Shown here piece after piece: positions 44,840-56,136 of a stretch of DNA of 64,000 nucleotides. The stretch spans positions 186,001-250,000 of the forward strand of contig JAUKUA010000002.1 of the NCBI GenBank assembly GCA_030549175.1, given 5' to 3'. The position numbers and the translations under genes were made by a program. Source of the DNA: Lasiosphaeris hirsuta. Lineage: Eukaryota; Ascomycota; Sordariomycetes; Sordariales; Lasiosphaeriaceae. The notes beneath the pieces were generated by a model that was not told the DNA's origin, ran no database searches, and worked only from the letters and a program-made list of their open reading frames with translations. Position 1 is the first letter of the stretch. Each line of letters starts with the position of its first letter.

Positions 44840-45725
44840 GGCTGCTCAGCTGGCTGGGCGCATCAGTCTGATATCGAGCTGACTGCAGGATCCCGGTACT
44901 TGGGCATTTCAGATTCTTGGGTAAAGATAGGAGGGTAGCAATTCGGAGAAATCTTATCGAAGTTCTTTTGCTTTGGGGGGGAGTGCCTGGCGATATCGCG
45001 TTTCACATTAGCCGTTGCCTTCGTATATCGCCACGCGTTGGTTGCGGGTGTATTGGCAGATATTAACCGGGTGACATTGGTAATTGCGGCCACTTTTGCT
45101 ACGATTGACGTAGGATTAGAACGGGGGATTGGAGCCGACAGGGCTGATTTCATGATTAAGTCAAAGTATGGACCACTCACTTATACACGTTGGCTACCCG
45201 GGATCTATCATGGGCAAGTACTTTTGCTCTTGGCCATGACGCATATTAGAGGAGGCGCCGATCGCTTCATGCTCAAGCGCAAACTCAAAGACTTTGCGGC
45301 ACAGCGATCCCGGGGCCAATGAGTTTATCACAAAACTGCAATTGGCAGGCGCAGTTGTCGGCATTGTTGGGAGGTCAAGCGCGAAAGGATTCGCTTGGCA
45401 TTGAGACAAGCAATGCGATGGCGCAGACCGCAAAGGGGCAATGCATCCCGGATATTTGAAGTCAAAGACTTTTCAGCAAGATCAGTGCTCACCCAGAAAG
45501 GGCTAAAAATGCAGTGCACCAGGGAAATGACTGCCACGCGGCGAGAGCAGCAACCTGGAAGAATTCCATGGAAGCTGCCGGTGGGTGGTACAGGCACCTG
45601 CCCTTTAGGTCCTACCCCGCCACAAGCCTTCGCATTCTCAGCAAGATGCCCGCCCAGAGATGGCTAAAAATGCAGTGCAAGGTCCTCTCAGCATCATCTC
45701 CCTCACCTCCCCCTCCTCCCCAACA
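44840..45725. other. Divergent region with a duplicated segment
   Basis: Contains the promoters of the ankyrin gene (minus) and isochorismatase gene (plus). No further gene is supported; a frame at 45038-45322 opens at a non-ATG and has no family. See the direct repeat entry. Confidence 0.4.
45473..45679 (+). repeat. Direct repeat of about 45 bp, two copies
   Basis: 45473-45518 and 45638-45679 share TCAGCAAGAT, then CCCAGA, then GGCTAAAAATGCAGTGCA, with a short gap. The copies lie 165 bp apart in the promoter/leader of the isochorismatase gene. Confidence 0.75.
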
Positions 45726-46351
45726 ATGTCCCAAACCGCCCTCTTCATAATCGACATCCAACACGCTCTCGCCACCGACCCACCAACCCGCATCCCCTCA
45801 TCCGCGCGCATCCTATCCGCAACGACCTCGATCCTCTCTGCCGCCCGCGACCCCACCAACCCCCACCGGCCCGCCCTCATCGTCATCATCCAACACACTG
45901 ACCCCTCAGGCCCACTAACCCACGCCTCCCCCTCCTGGCAGCTCGTCTTCCCACCCCTCCACGCCTCGGAACTGCTCATCCAAAAAACCACGCGTAATCT
46001 CCCCCCCTCCCTTTTTCTCCTTCCGTACTACGGGACTGACGCGACACGCATCAACCAGGCAATGTCTTTGCGTCGAACCCCGACCTGGCGGCGGTGCTGA
46101 GGGCCGCGGGTGTGAGCGAGGTCGTGGCGTGCGGGGTGCAGAGCGAGTGCTGCGTGGAGGCGACGTGCACGGGGGCGCGGGCGGCCGGGTTCGGGGTCAC
46201 GCTGCTGGGCGGGGCGCACTCGACGTACGACGACGGGGAGCGGGGGGCGGGGGCGGTGGAGAGCGAGGTGGAGGGGCGGGTGAGGGCGGATGGGGGGAGG
46301 GTGGTGGCGTGGGAGGAGGTGGTGGGAGGGTGGAAGGGGAGGGGGGAGTGA
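45726..46351 (+). CDS. Isochorismatase-family cysteine hydrolase
   Basis: Exons 45726-45993 and 46059-46351 give 186 aa, the usual length. The fold's catalytic triad is present: Asp in FIIDIQ, Lys in LIQKTT, Cys in GVQSECCVEATC. The start context is CAACA-ATG. Members cleave isochorismate, nicotinamide-like amides or other small substrates; this one resembles the small single-domain hydrolases of fungi and bacteria, with no siderophore domains. The splice places Arg before NVFASNPDL where relatives have Gly. The second exon is extremely G-rich at third positions. The exact substrate is unknown. Confidence 0.85.
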
Positions 46352-46487
46352 GTAGTTCACGTTGGATATCTTGTCTATTTGGACCATGTAAATGACTCTT
46401 ATTGACAGGATTGAAGCCAGTTCCGACTAGGCCAGGGACTCCATCTTGACCGCCGCACTTCTCAGAAATTCCCAGGTGCTCGCCGTC

Positions 46488-46983
46488 TCAACGCCGCCGG
46501 CCGTGCTCGTGTCCTGGCGGGGCGGGGGCCGGTGTGATGATCTCGGGGGCTGCGGTCTTGGCCGGGGCGGCCGTGTTGACGCCCCTGCGGAGCATCTGTC
46601 AGTAACTTCCACAATCTGCCTGAAATCAAACTGAGAGAATCGACGAGACTCACACGCAGGCGCTCGACTTGGCGAGAATGTCGCCAACGGGGGCGTAGCC
46701 GAGGCACCCGTAGCATGCGCAAACCTGTTGGAGGCGGCGTCGGTCAGTTTGAATCCCCCACAAGCCGGGAGATTACGGATCTCCTTACGCCTTCCTTGCC
46801 TCCAGGGATGCAGCTGAAGAGACTGTTCGCGTCCGTCGGGTTCAGGAAGCAGGCCGTGTTGTCCATGATGTCGGCGCAGTTCTCGTTGCCGTTGTAGTCG
46901 CACGGGCCGTAGTCGATCTGCGGGAGAGCCAGGGCCAGGGCCGCGAGGCACGGCAGCAGCCGGAGAGAGCTTGGGGTACGCAT
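46488..46983 (-). CDS. Small secreted cysteine-rich protein
   Basis: From the ATG at 46983: signal peptide MRTPSSLRLLPCLAALALALP, then a mature part with regularly placed Cys (GPCDYNGNENCADIMDNTAC, SLFSCIPGG, VCACYGCLGY, SSACV). Exons 46983-46789, 46724-46654 and 46584-46488 give 120 aa and an Ala/Pro-rich tail (NTAAPAKTAAPEIITPAPAP). An alternative acceptor upstream of exon 3 would give a longer tail ending at 46427. Eight or so Cys and small size fit secreted effectors or adhesin-like proteins; no known domain is matched. Divergent from the MutY gene by about 630 bp. Confidence 0.75.
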
Positions 46984-47612
46984 CGCGACTGGGTGAGGCC
47001 CGGGAATGCTGGAACGAGAGAGTTCGAGAGACGGAGCTGGCTGGACCACGCCCAGCTCTTATCGCCAGCTCCCCCTTGTTGCTTGTGCAATTAATCAGCC
47101 GGGCGTGGAGGGACCAGATTCTTGGCTTCCATGATGGGGTTTAGGCTAGGAGGAATGTTCGAAGCAAAGATTAATTTTTATGAGAGAAGCAATTCACCCG
47201 CGGTTGATTTATTCAGGTGCGCGCCCTGCCGAATCAGGGGGCGTCCCCTGTCGGCTCACGCCGGGCTCGCACGGCGGTGCCAGGGACCAGCCCGTTGGAG
47301 CCGGCCGGGTATTCGGGCTGCCTTATTTTCATTGGTCAATTGGCCTGAGTTTTGGGCCGGAGTTGCGAGCGGGTGTGAGTTTTTGGAGCTCAGGAGATCA
47401 AGCCTTTGATCATCAAGGGTTAGGGTCTGCATCTTCTCGCGTCTCCCCGTGCTCTCGCGCCATCGATCGCTAGCGGGAGCGCGTCTTCGGGGAATCGGGG
47501 CTTGGCCATCGACAAGTTTCCTGAGTTGGCATCCCAACCCCCCATCTCCGCCAGCACCGTTTTCGAGCAACAACCACAACAACAAGAGCGCGGCGTCAAA
47601 CTGACAAACACC
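46984..47612. promoter_or_regulatory. Divergent promoter region (secreted protein / MutY)
   Basis: It separates two divergent genes. No clear TATA box or named element. An open frame continues upstream of the MutY ATG to 47502 but starts at TTG. Confidence 0.35.
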
Positions 47613-49274
47613 ATGGCGCAACCACCAACCCGCCAAAGCCGCAGAGTCGCAGCCCAAAAAGCCACCCTCAAACTCCAGCAACGCGACACGCCCGACAGAG
47701 ATGACGACGACGACGACGACAACGACGGCGATGACAGCGGCGATGCACTATCGCCCGTTTCACCACCATTCTCAGAAGACGACGAACCAAAGCCGACCAA
47801 ACGGCGGCGGCGCCAACCAACCCCCAAACCATCCCCAAGCACGACAACCACAACCCCACCCCTCATCCCCCGCATCCACCCCCAACAAACCTACCATACG
47901 CCCCTCCTGCATCTCCCATCCCACCACACCGCCCTCCTGACCTGGTTCTCCACCACCCAAACCACGCGCGCCATGCCGTGGCGCAAGCCCTTCGCCCCCT
48001 CCCAACAGCGAGCGTACGAGGTGTGGATCTCGGAGATCATGCTGCAGCAGACGCGCGTCGCGACGGTGGTCAACTACTGGACGGCGTGGATGGCGGCGTT
48101 CCCGACGCTCGAGGCGCTGGCGGGCGCGGGACCCGACGCGGTGCTGGCGGCGTGGCGCGGGCTGGGGTACTACGGGCGGGCGCGGCGGGTGCACGCGGCC
48201 GCAAGGGTGTGCGTGGGGATGGGGGGGGTGCCGGGGACGGTGGCGGCGCTGATGGGGGTGCCGGGGATCGGGCGGTACACGGCGGGGGCGGTCGCGGCGA
48301 TTGTGTTTGGGCGGGTGGCGGCCATGGTGGATGGGAATGTGCTGCGGGTGCTGAGTCGGCAGATGGGGGTTTGCGGGGATGTGAAGGAGAGGCGGGTGGT
48401 GGAGGCCGTGTGGGCGGCCGCGGAGGGGCTGGTAAGGAGTGTGGCGGGCGGGGAGGAGGGGGAGCGGCCCGGGCTGTGGGGGCAGGCGTTGATGGAGCTC
48501 GGGAGCACCGTGTGCACGCCGACGCCGCGGTGCGGGGCGTGCCCGGTGACGGCGAGCTGCCGGGTCTACCAGGAGGGGTGCACGCTGGCGGCGGGGGGTG
48601 TGTTGGAGACGGGGGATGTGGAGGAGTGCGGGCTCTGCGCGCCGCTGGAGGGCGACGCCGAGCGCGAGACGGCGAAGCCCAAACACGCCGCCGAGCAAGA
48701 CACCTCCCACTTCTTCGCGGCCCCGTCCGGCGGCACCGCGCCGACGCCAGACGCCCGCACCCTGGAGATCATTGTCAACCACGCCCGCAAATTCCCCCTC
48801 AAGAAACCCAAGAAGAAGGTCCGCGAGGAAGAAACGCTCGTCTGCGCCATCCGCGCCCCGGACGGCCGGTACCTGATCCACCGCCGGCCCGAGAAGGGCA
48901 TGCTCGCCGGCCTGTGGGAGTTCCCTAGCCGCGTGCTGGCGGCATCCAACGACAGCGCCGCCGGGGCGCGGCGGGCCGGCGCGGCGGCCTACGTGTCCGG
49001 CCTGGTGTCTGGAGCGGTGAAAGGGGGGGCGCCCAGGGGCAAGCGGAAGAGAGAGGCGGGGCCGAGACATGTCGGGGAGCTGGGGAGCATTCCGTGGCTA
49101 TTTTCGCACTTGAAGCTAACCATGCACGTCCACCTGTTTGAGGTTGGCCACGTCGACGGAGCGGGGTCGGAAAGCCCGACCAGCCGGTGGGCTTCACCGG
49201 AGGATATTGAAGGCGAGTCAATGGGGACGGGCATGAGAAAGTGCTGGACACTGATCAAGGAAGCCGAAACATGA
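47613..49274 (+). CDS. Adenine DNA glycosylase (MutY/MYH)
   Basis: Base-excision repair enzyme removing adenine mispaired with 8-oxoguanine; nuclear and possibly mitochondrial. 553 aa, intronless, from the ATG at 47613. The first about 110 residues are disordered, with an Asp run (encoded by GAC repeats at 47700-47721) and KRRRRQP, a likely nuclear signal. Catalytic core: catalytic Glu141 in ISEIMLQQTR, helix-hairpin-helix GVPGIGRYTAGAVA, Asp240 in VDGNVLRVLSR. The iron-sulphur cluster Cys are C301, C307, C310 and C316 (spacing x5-x2-x5). The C-terminal Nudix-like domain (about 405-550, LVCAIRAPDGRYLIHRRPE, GLWEFPS) recognises 8-oxoG. It carries a low-complexity insert rich in Ala/Gly (about 450-490). 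Confidence 0.94.
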   Translation: MAQPPTRQSRRVAAQKATLKLQQRDTPDRDDDDDDDNDGDDSGDALSPVSPPFSEDDEPKPTKRRRRQPTPKPSPSTTTTTPPLIPRIHPQQTYHTPLLHLPSHHTALLTWFSTTQTTRAMPWRKPFAPSQQRAYEVWISEIMLQQTRVATVVNYWTAWMAAFPTLEALAGAGPDAVLAAWRGLGYYGRARRVHAAARVCVGMGGVPGTVAALMGVPGIGRYTAGAVAAIVFGRVAAMVDGNVLRVLSRQMGVCGDVKERRVVEAVWAAAEGLVRSVAGGEEGERPGLWGQALMELGSTVCTPTPRCGACPVTASCRVYQEGCTLAAGGVLETGDVEECGLCAPLEGDAERETAKPKHAAEQDTSHFFAAPSGGTAPTPDARTLEIIVNHARKFPLKKPKKKVREEETLVCAIRAPDGRYLIHRRPEKGMLAGLWEFPSRVLAASNDSAAGARRAGAAAYVSGLVSGAVKGGAPRGKRKREAGPRHVGELGSIPWLFSHLKLTMHVHLFEVGHVDGAGSESPTSRWASPEDIEGESMGTGMRKCWTLIKEAET

Positions 49275-49540
49275 CCTGGGTACATCGCATTGGCGGTTCT
49301 GGCGTTTGGAGCATACGGCGTTGGACAGATGCCGAGGTCTGCCGGCTGTCTAGACTGCTTGCAGGAAAGGATATGTGGCTAGCTTTCTAGAGAACACCAG
49401 TATGAGCAAAAACTAGCTGGACACCTGAACAATGAACCCGAGTTTATTGACAATAAAGGTGCGCCAGGGCACCCGAGCCGTGATAGCAATTCTATTGTTA
49501 CAAAGAAAATACAGCTGCGCATCAACTACCGCCCGCCACG
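49275..49540. other. Convergent 3' spacer
   Basis: 266 bp between the 3' ends of MutY and AIM24. No feature recognised. Confidence 0.4.
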
Positions 49541-50830
49541 TCACCGGACAAACTCATTCAGGTCCTTGGTCTCCTCGAGACTGACCTTCCCATCCTTGCC
49601 CACGCTGGCAACGTGGATGGCCACCGGCCTGTCCTCCACCTTCTTCACATCCTCCACCTTGGGCCTGGTCGCCAGCTCCACCGCCGCCGGCACAACACCC
49701 GCCTCGGTGTCGGCAATCTCATTGACGTCGTCTCTCGTCAGGGCGTCGCGAACCCGCACGCCGCGGCTCGACATCAGGATGGTGGTCGGGCCGCGGAACT
49801 GCAGAAACAGCCTGTCGCCCCATATCGTCCGCCGCGTCACCGTCCTCAGCCCGTAGAGCAGCCGCGCGAGGGCTTTGTATGTGTCCGTCTCCCGCATGAC
49901 CCTCCAGAACCTCGACAGCCGGTCCGGCACCAGGCTCCCCGCCGCACCGCTGATCGAGCTGGGAATTGCCGGCAGCTGGAGGCTCAGACTCTTGAGCCGG
50001 AAGGGCAGCGGAGGGTTCTTGTGCACCGAGTACGCGACGACGTGTGACGGGTGCAGAACGATCTCCTCGCCCTCAGCGAGCTTCAGTTCGTACATCTGGC
50101 CTGGCGCCGAGAGCGCCGCCAGGCCACGGCCTGTGAGATGTGAACTGCCCCAGTGCGCCAGCGACAGACGGCTCTGGATGCGCGGCGAGACGGCCAAGGT
50201 GTGTCCGGTCCAGGCGAGGAGGGCGTTGCGCTGGGATACCATCCAGTCGGTTGTGCCGTCGAGGTGGAGGACGGAGAAGGTGGTGGCGGGGGACTTGGTG
50301 CTTATGAGGGCGGTGATGGGCGTCGTTGACGAGATTCGCTGGTAGAGGAAGGGCACGCCGAGGAGGGCCCGCCGCAGGGGGGAGAGTATCGAGAGGGTGG
50401 ATTGCGCCTGGAACATGTCAGCACACAAAGTCAATTGGCCAATTGGCAAAGGCGACGTCATCGCCTACATTTTCAACCTTGCCTGCGACCGAGACGAGCG
50501 TCCCCCGTCGGGTGTAGAGTCGCTGGGATGCGGAGAGGGTGACGGAGAGGAGGGAGTACGGGGCGCCTAGGACTTCGAATCGGGCATCTAGACGAGGTTA
50601 GCAACTTGAGCTCGCAGTGGTGAGCTTCAATGCCTACCGGCCGAGTCTCGCTGGGGTCCGCTGCTAGGGACGGCGCCAAATGCGTCGGTTGGGCGGGATT
50701 GCGTGGTGGGGGATGCGCTGATTTGGATTGTTCTGCATTGCCAGCATACAAAGCCTGGTCTCGTTGATGGCACGGCAAGCCTGGCTCTCGCATTCCGCGA
50801 GGCCGTGGCCAGTGTGGGAGGGCCGCGCAT
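49541..50830 (-). CDS. AIM24: AIM24-family mitochondrial protein
   Basis: Homologue of yeast Aim24, a mitochondrial inner-membrane protein needed for MICOS complex integrity. Exons 50830-50638, 50587-50469 and 50407-49541 give 392 aa; introns 50 and 61 nt. The first about 60 residues are an Arg/Ser/Thr-rich presequence ([18 protein letters not shown], then FVCWQCRTI). The AIM24 beta-fold follows: [85 protein letters not shown] and [13 protein letters not shown]. The C-terminal region with [20 protein letters not shown] is also typical. An upstream frame to 50950 exists but the ATG at 50830 gives the better presequence. Confidence 0.9.
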
Positions 50831-51802
50831 GGTGGCGGGCGGTCGAAGTCTTTTTCGTGCGTTGCGATGGGAATCCAAGCTCCGGCAAAATCCAAGCTGC
50901 AACAAGCTAAGTGTTCCGCTACCCCGGTGCCTGCATATTCCGCACGTCATGGTGGTGGGTGGCTGCTAGTAGCTGTACACCCCGATAATTGGGATATCTC
51001 TAGCTCACTCGGTTATCTACATATCAGGCGCACGCCCCATCTTCAAACAACGTTTTTGCAAAATGGGAATGCCTTTAAGTTGTAGGCAGGACGAACTCTC
51101 GTATCACCATGATTATCAGTACAAGAAGATTATGGAAATGAAAGTAACGAAAAAAAAAAAAAAAATTTTTTATGCGCAAGATAAAGTTCAGGCTTAGGAC
51201 GCAAGGCGTTGATGTTGATAGAGCTGAGTGGCATATAAACAATGAGAACTTGGAGAAATTTACCATTCATGTCGGCACCTCTAAAACATTTTGCTTTGGG
51301 TCAGAAATTTCCGTTACCAATATCTCCCTCAGGTGACCATAGTTTCACCGTTGACATGACACCAAACCACATTAGATTTGATACAAGTCACTTGCCAGGC
51401 TAACCCGAGAGGTAATGCAGTATAAAGTTTGAACAAGACTTCAAAGAAGGCAGAATCTAAAAGTGACAAAAGAAAGCAACGGCGCAAAGACTAGTTCCAA
51501 CTCATCGTACAAATTCCACCCGGCGACCAAAACACCTCCCTATCAGACCCCCCCCCCCCAACCAACACTTGACTCCTGACCTCACACCACCCCTCCCCCT
51601 TTTCCCACCTCCACTTCATCAGCATATCAGCACATCACCTCATCCCCCATCCCAAAACCGCCCCTCAGCTAGATAGACCCAACGAGACACGAGCACCAAC
51701 CCGACCCGCCCCGGAACATCTAGCAGGCCCCGACGACAACAGGATACTAAACAGCCAAGTCAGCAAAAATCCCAACTCACGACCCCAACAAGCCCACCCA
51801 CA
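50831..51802. other. Intergenic, low-complexity tracts
   Basis: No gene. Holds a 16-A run followed by TTTTTT at about 51151-51170 and a C-rich tract with a run of C around 51549-51560. The left part is the promoter of AIM24; the right part is downstream of the protease gene. Confidence 0.45.
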
Positions 51803-54758
51803 TCAAAACCCCTCGTCCCCTTCCCCGCCGTCAACCCAATGCAGCCCATCGCGATTCCCATCCCACGACGCCCTCTCAACCCCACCCCAGACCTTGCCCG
51901 CGCGCCGATCAACCGCACCACCACCCCTACCACCACCACCGCCGACGACGGTCTTGCGCGCGGCGGGCACAGCTCGGACCTCGACCTCGCGCGACACGAC
52001 GCGGTTCGGGATGCGCGTGGACGCGCTGCTAACAGAAACACGAATGCTGCTCACCTTGGCTCCGCCGGTGCCGTTGACGGCGTGGATGCCGTTGGCGCCG
52101 TTGATGGCGGTGGCGACGTGGACGGCGGCGGTGGCGGGAGGGCTGGTGAGGCCGGCGTTGAGGCCGGCAGGACCGAGCTTGTCGACGAGCGAGAGGCGCT
52201 TCAGGCCCCGGGTGGGCGAGGCGACGGCGGGGGAGCGCGGGGGGGCGGGGTCCTCGGCGGCGGTGGTGGTGTCGGATTCGTGGCCGTTTAGGGCTTCAGT
52301 GTCGTGGGTTGTCTCGGTGGTGCTGTTAGTGGCAGCGGCACTGTCTGCGAAGCCGTTCAGTGCGTCCTCCACCTCGGCGATATCGCCCTCGACCACCGCA
52401 GCCCGGGTGACTGCGGCTGCCGCGGCTGCGGCTGCGGAAATAGGCCGTGGTACCCCGAAGGCTCCTCCGGTGGTGTTGACCAAAATTGGCACGGCCGACT
52501 TGAGGACCACCGGCGCAACCTTGGCGACCGCAGGCCCGATCTTCTGCACCGTCTTTAGCATCTTCCCAAAAAAGCCCTCGGGCTCGGCCCCGCTGCTGTC
52601 CCCAAGCACGACACTCTCCTTGAGGTCAGCCATGTCGGCCTCCACAACGGCCTGCAGCGCAACCTCGGCGACGATGGCGCGGAGGACAATCAGCGAGGCG
52701 GCCTTTTCGTCAGTCACGGTAGCATCGTCGGTGAGGCTGTTTCCATCGGGGCCTGAGAGAAGAGATTCGGTTAGGGGGTCTTGCTTGGCGGCGAGGAGGT
52801 CGTCGAGCTTCTTGAGGCCTTCGCGCGCGCCGGTCAGGAGTAGGGGTTTGGTGAGGCGCAGGCCTTTGCCGAGGAAGGCGCCAAGATCTTGGAAGAACGA
52901 CTCGGGATCATCCTTGAATCCGCAGACACAAACCGCGACTCCAGAGGCCTGAGCGGCTGGGACGGGACGAAGGACATTCACCTCGCTCTGGCCGACGGCT
53001 TGCAGGAAACTTTCGGCGCTTGGGTCTTCGCTGTCAAAGCCAACCTCCGATTTGCTGATGGGAACCGGCATAGCGCCCGCGAAAGCCACATTGCTTTGGA
53101 GGAGGTTCTCGTTGATGGCCATGCGCAGCCCTGCCTGGGCTAGAAGCGGCACTAGCTTGGGGCCCAGCTTGCTCGCCTGGGCCCTGGTGAAGCCCGTCTC
53201 AGCGTACTTGTTGCGCATGGTTGCCAAGATGCGCTCGCTCGTGGGGCTGCGCTCCATGCGGAGGAATGTCTGCAGCGCAGCCTCAGCAGCAACAGCACGC
53301 TCAGCCGAGCCCTCCTCCAGCTCAATCTGGCTGTGGATGCCGACAGGCGAGGTGCCATCAAACCCAGACTCGGCGACGGCCTTGTTGAGAGCGCCGAGGG
53401 CGATGCCACCGATTGCGGACACGGGACCGCCCAGGGGCCCAAGGAGGGGAGAAACAAGGGGAAGGGCAGCCTGTGCGACAGGAGCAACCACGCGGCCAAT
53501 GTCTTTGAGGATGCCAAGGAAGTCCTCGGTCTCGCCGCTCACCAAAGTCTCAGTGTTGGTGATGATTGGTGTCACGACGTCGTTGGGGTTCTCGGGAATG
53601 ACCACAGTGCCTGTCGGGACAGGGGCAATCGTCATGGGTTTGTCAGTGATGTCCGTGATGGCCTCATTCTCTTCATCTAGTGCCCGGATGTAAAAGGGGT
53701 AGTCGACACCATATTCGCCACCGATGGGACTAGCCGAGTTCTTGCCCTCGCCGCCGTAGCAGTGGGTGCCGATGACGATATTCCGCCCGTTCGTGGGAAC
53801 CGTGAATCCCCTGCGGATGACGGGTGCGCCGGACTGGCCTACACGGTGTCTTGTCAACAACTGAACTTTACAAACCCTTGTGCAGGAGGTGTTTTCTTAC
53901 CCTTAAAAGTCGAAATCCTGTACTCCAGCATGTCCATGTCGCTCTTCGTCAAGTCGTAGTCGACAGTCTCAAACAGTTCGAACATCTCAGCGCCATTTTC
54001 ATTGTCCAAAGACTTGTCACCCGGGTAGCCAACAACGCCGAGCAGGGCACCGTCTTCCTGGACCGGGGTGTCCTGGAAGATGAATGGACGCAGGCTCTTG
54101 ACACCGAATCTGCCCTCGAAGGGCTCATCGATGCGGACGAAAGCAACGTCGCGACGCCGCTCGCCATCCTTGATCCACTCGGAAGTCGTGATCGTCCTGA
54201 CGGCCGTGCGGGCCTGCACGTCCGAGTCCGGTTCGTTGATGGAAGCCCGTCCGCGGTAGCCGATGTAGCACTTCATCGACTTGACTCGGCCGAAGCCGTT
54301 CTTGCCATCGCTCGAGCGATCAAAGACGCAGTGGCCAGCGGTGATGAACGTGTCGGGTGAGACCAGGTAACCGGTGCCAATCCTGCGAAGAGATGAGAAA
54401 CGGCTCGCTAACACTTGGGGGCAGGAGTAGTCGACTCACGCCCATCGCTTATCATCAGGGGCTTGGCCCTCGTAGCGCATCAAAATTTTGACGACAGCTT
54501 AATCCCGGGAATAGGTCAGCAGTAGACTCTACTTTGAAGCTGTCAGCCCGGCCGCCCAAATCACTTACAGCGATACTTTCCACCATCCTGATAATCAGTA
54601 ACGTCGACCGGTAGGCGGTTGTCGGGCTCGAAGACAGCTTCGCTATAATCGCCGACGGTGAAAGTGGACTCGGATGGCTCCGGGTCTTCGGGATGACCCA
54701 AGGTCCACAGGGCGCCGGTGATCGACGCCGGTCCAAGAAGGGTTTCGACGGATTCCAT
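51803..54758 (-). CDS. Large trypsin-like serine protease with repetitive hydrophobic C-terminal half
   Basis: Exons 54758-54569, 54497-54440, 54382-53901 and 53838-51803 give 921 aa. Residues about 60-300 are a chymotrypsin-fold protease close to the glutamyl-endopeptidase (V8) type: SVVKILMRYEG, His100 in FITAGHCVFD, Asp161 in RRDVAFVRID, GVVGYPGDK, Ser246 in GQSGAPV, GTHCYGG. No signal peptide, so cytosolic. The rest is not a known domain. It contains related hydrophobic, Gly/Ala/Pro-rich amphipathic modules beginning E-x-F-F/L (about 347-396, DFLGILKDIGRVVAPVAQ; 555-593, SFFQDLGAFLGKGLRL; 663-701, GFFGKMLKTVQKIGPAVA), separated by Ala/Glu-rich helices (AERAVAAEAALQTFL; LRAIVAEVALQAVVEAD), then a Thr/Asn-rich disordered tail and a Gly/Arg end. 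Trypsin-like domains occur as effector domains of some fungal NLRs, but no NB domain is here. Confidence 0.88.
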
Positions 54759-56136
54759 TGGAAAGGAGAGAAGAGCTCGTGGTGGCGAGATAAAATGTAT
54801 CTCCGAGGTAAGATATTCTACAAGAATGTGGAAGGGCTAGGATAAAGAAGGGTCGGCTGAAAATGAAGAGATGATTGTGGTTGAGACTGGATAGATCGAG
54901 GGTGATCTCAATGTTTATATCCCCTTTCCAGGAAGCCCGTCTAGGAGTTTGCCTCACCCCTTTTGACGGCATGTTCATCATCATCGCATCCTCCGCCGTC
55001 CCCTTGCCGTCTAATTCACTGGACGAGGAAAAGAAAGGAGAATTTGGTCTCGACACGCCAACATTCCCGCTGAATTTCCTGTTCAACGAGCTAGCTACAT
55101 CATCACCATCCAGCTTGGTAGACTGTGGAGCCTTGGTGGCTAGCTGCAAGGCCCAGAGAGCAATATCGCCAACGCCACTCTGCGCCCCAGGTCTCGACAA
55201 GAATCTTGTATTTGAATATACGAATCACCGCAAGAGGGTACCACGGTATACAGTGTGCAGCTAAAGTCGAAATTCGAAATAATTTCGGGGGTGGGCTTCA
55301 ACACGGCCCATACATGTCCCTCAGCTGATTGCAGGTGCGCAGGGGTTGGGTTGTGTAGCTCACAGCCAACGGCTCAATACCGCCGCATATGCCTTTAACA
55401 CGGGAGCCGGTGGCTGCCTGAGGGGCCCACGGCGACGGCGGGTCCCACACAAAGTAATAGTTTATGTCTTACAAGAAAAGCCAGGACCGCGGATTTTGAG
55501 GCAGTCTTTCCGGTGAGCGCATCATGTTTGGGCCTTTTGGAAGGGGGGCACGTGGGGGGGTTTATCAGCGAAGCCACCAGTGAAATGTTCAGCTGGATCA
55601 AATGCAAGCCATTGCAGCTACATGCTGCCAGCTTCAGTCCGCGTCCGCATAAGCAAAATAGCTGCAGCCAATCACCTTCCACAATTGCATAATTCGGCAC
55701 ATGTGTCTGTGCTTCCCGTCGGATGCGGCGAGGGCAAGTCGGAACGATGTTTTCGTCAGCCAGCCATTGCCGTGGGGCCAGCCGATCAAGTCGATACGAT
55801 TCTGCAATGTTGTCAGCCGAGCGGCTAGTAGAAAACATTTCAATCCTCTCACTATATGATTCCAGGGCTAACCATAAAAGCAATTCGTCGACAAAGCGTA
55901 TGAGGAAAAAGAAACGACGGCCAATTCGCCACACATGGTGTACGAGATATTCAAGGCATTTGGCGAAAATGTGCATATCGGAGAGGTCCCCGATCCGGAC
56001 GACCGTGCTGAGACTCGAGCACTAGACAATGGTGCTTCGTTTTGTGGCTGGAATCTAGCCCCGCTCGGATAAGGGGGCGAGACCATCAAGGGAGGAACGG
56101 GAAGAAAGAGTGTGTGAAAAGGGTGCGAAGGTATGT
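54759..56136. other. Intergenic region
   Basis: Promoter of the protease gene (minus strand) and downstream region of the CDF transporter gene. Open frames here (for example 54875-55264, 55395-55976) are shadows or non-ATG frames with no domain; no gene is supported. Confidence 0.4.

Noticed and set aside
42654..44882. 742-codon open frame on the + strand
   Set aside because: It lies antisense to the ankyrin gene. Its composition (Asp/Val/His/Arg-rich) is what a GC-rich coding strand gives in the complementary frame, and it has no domains.
47772..49070. 432-codon minus-strand frame and the 316-codon + frame at 47978-48928
   Set aside because: Both are shadows of the MutY coding sequence; Arg/Pro- or Gly/Ala-rich with no motifs.
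51894..52952. 352-codon + frame opposite the protease gene
   Set aside because: Ala/Thr/Ser-rich antisense shadow; the opposite strand has a continuous, motif-bearing exon.
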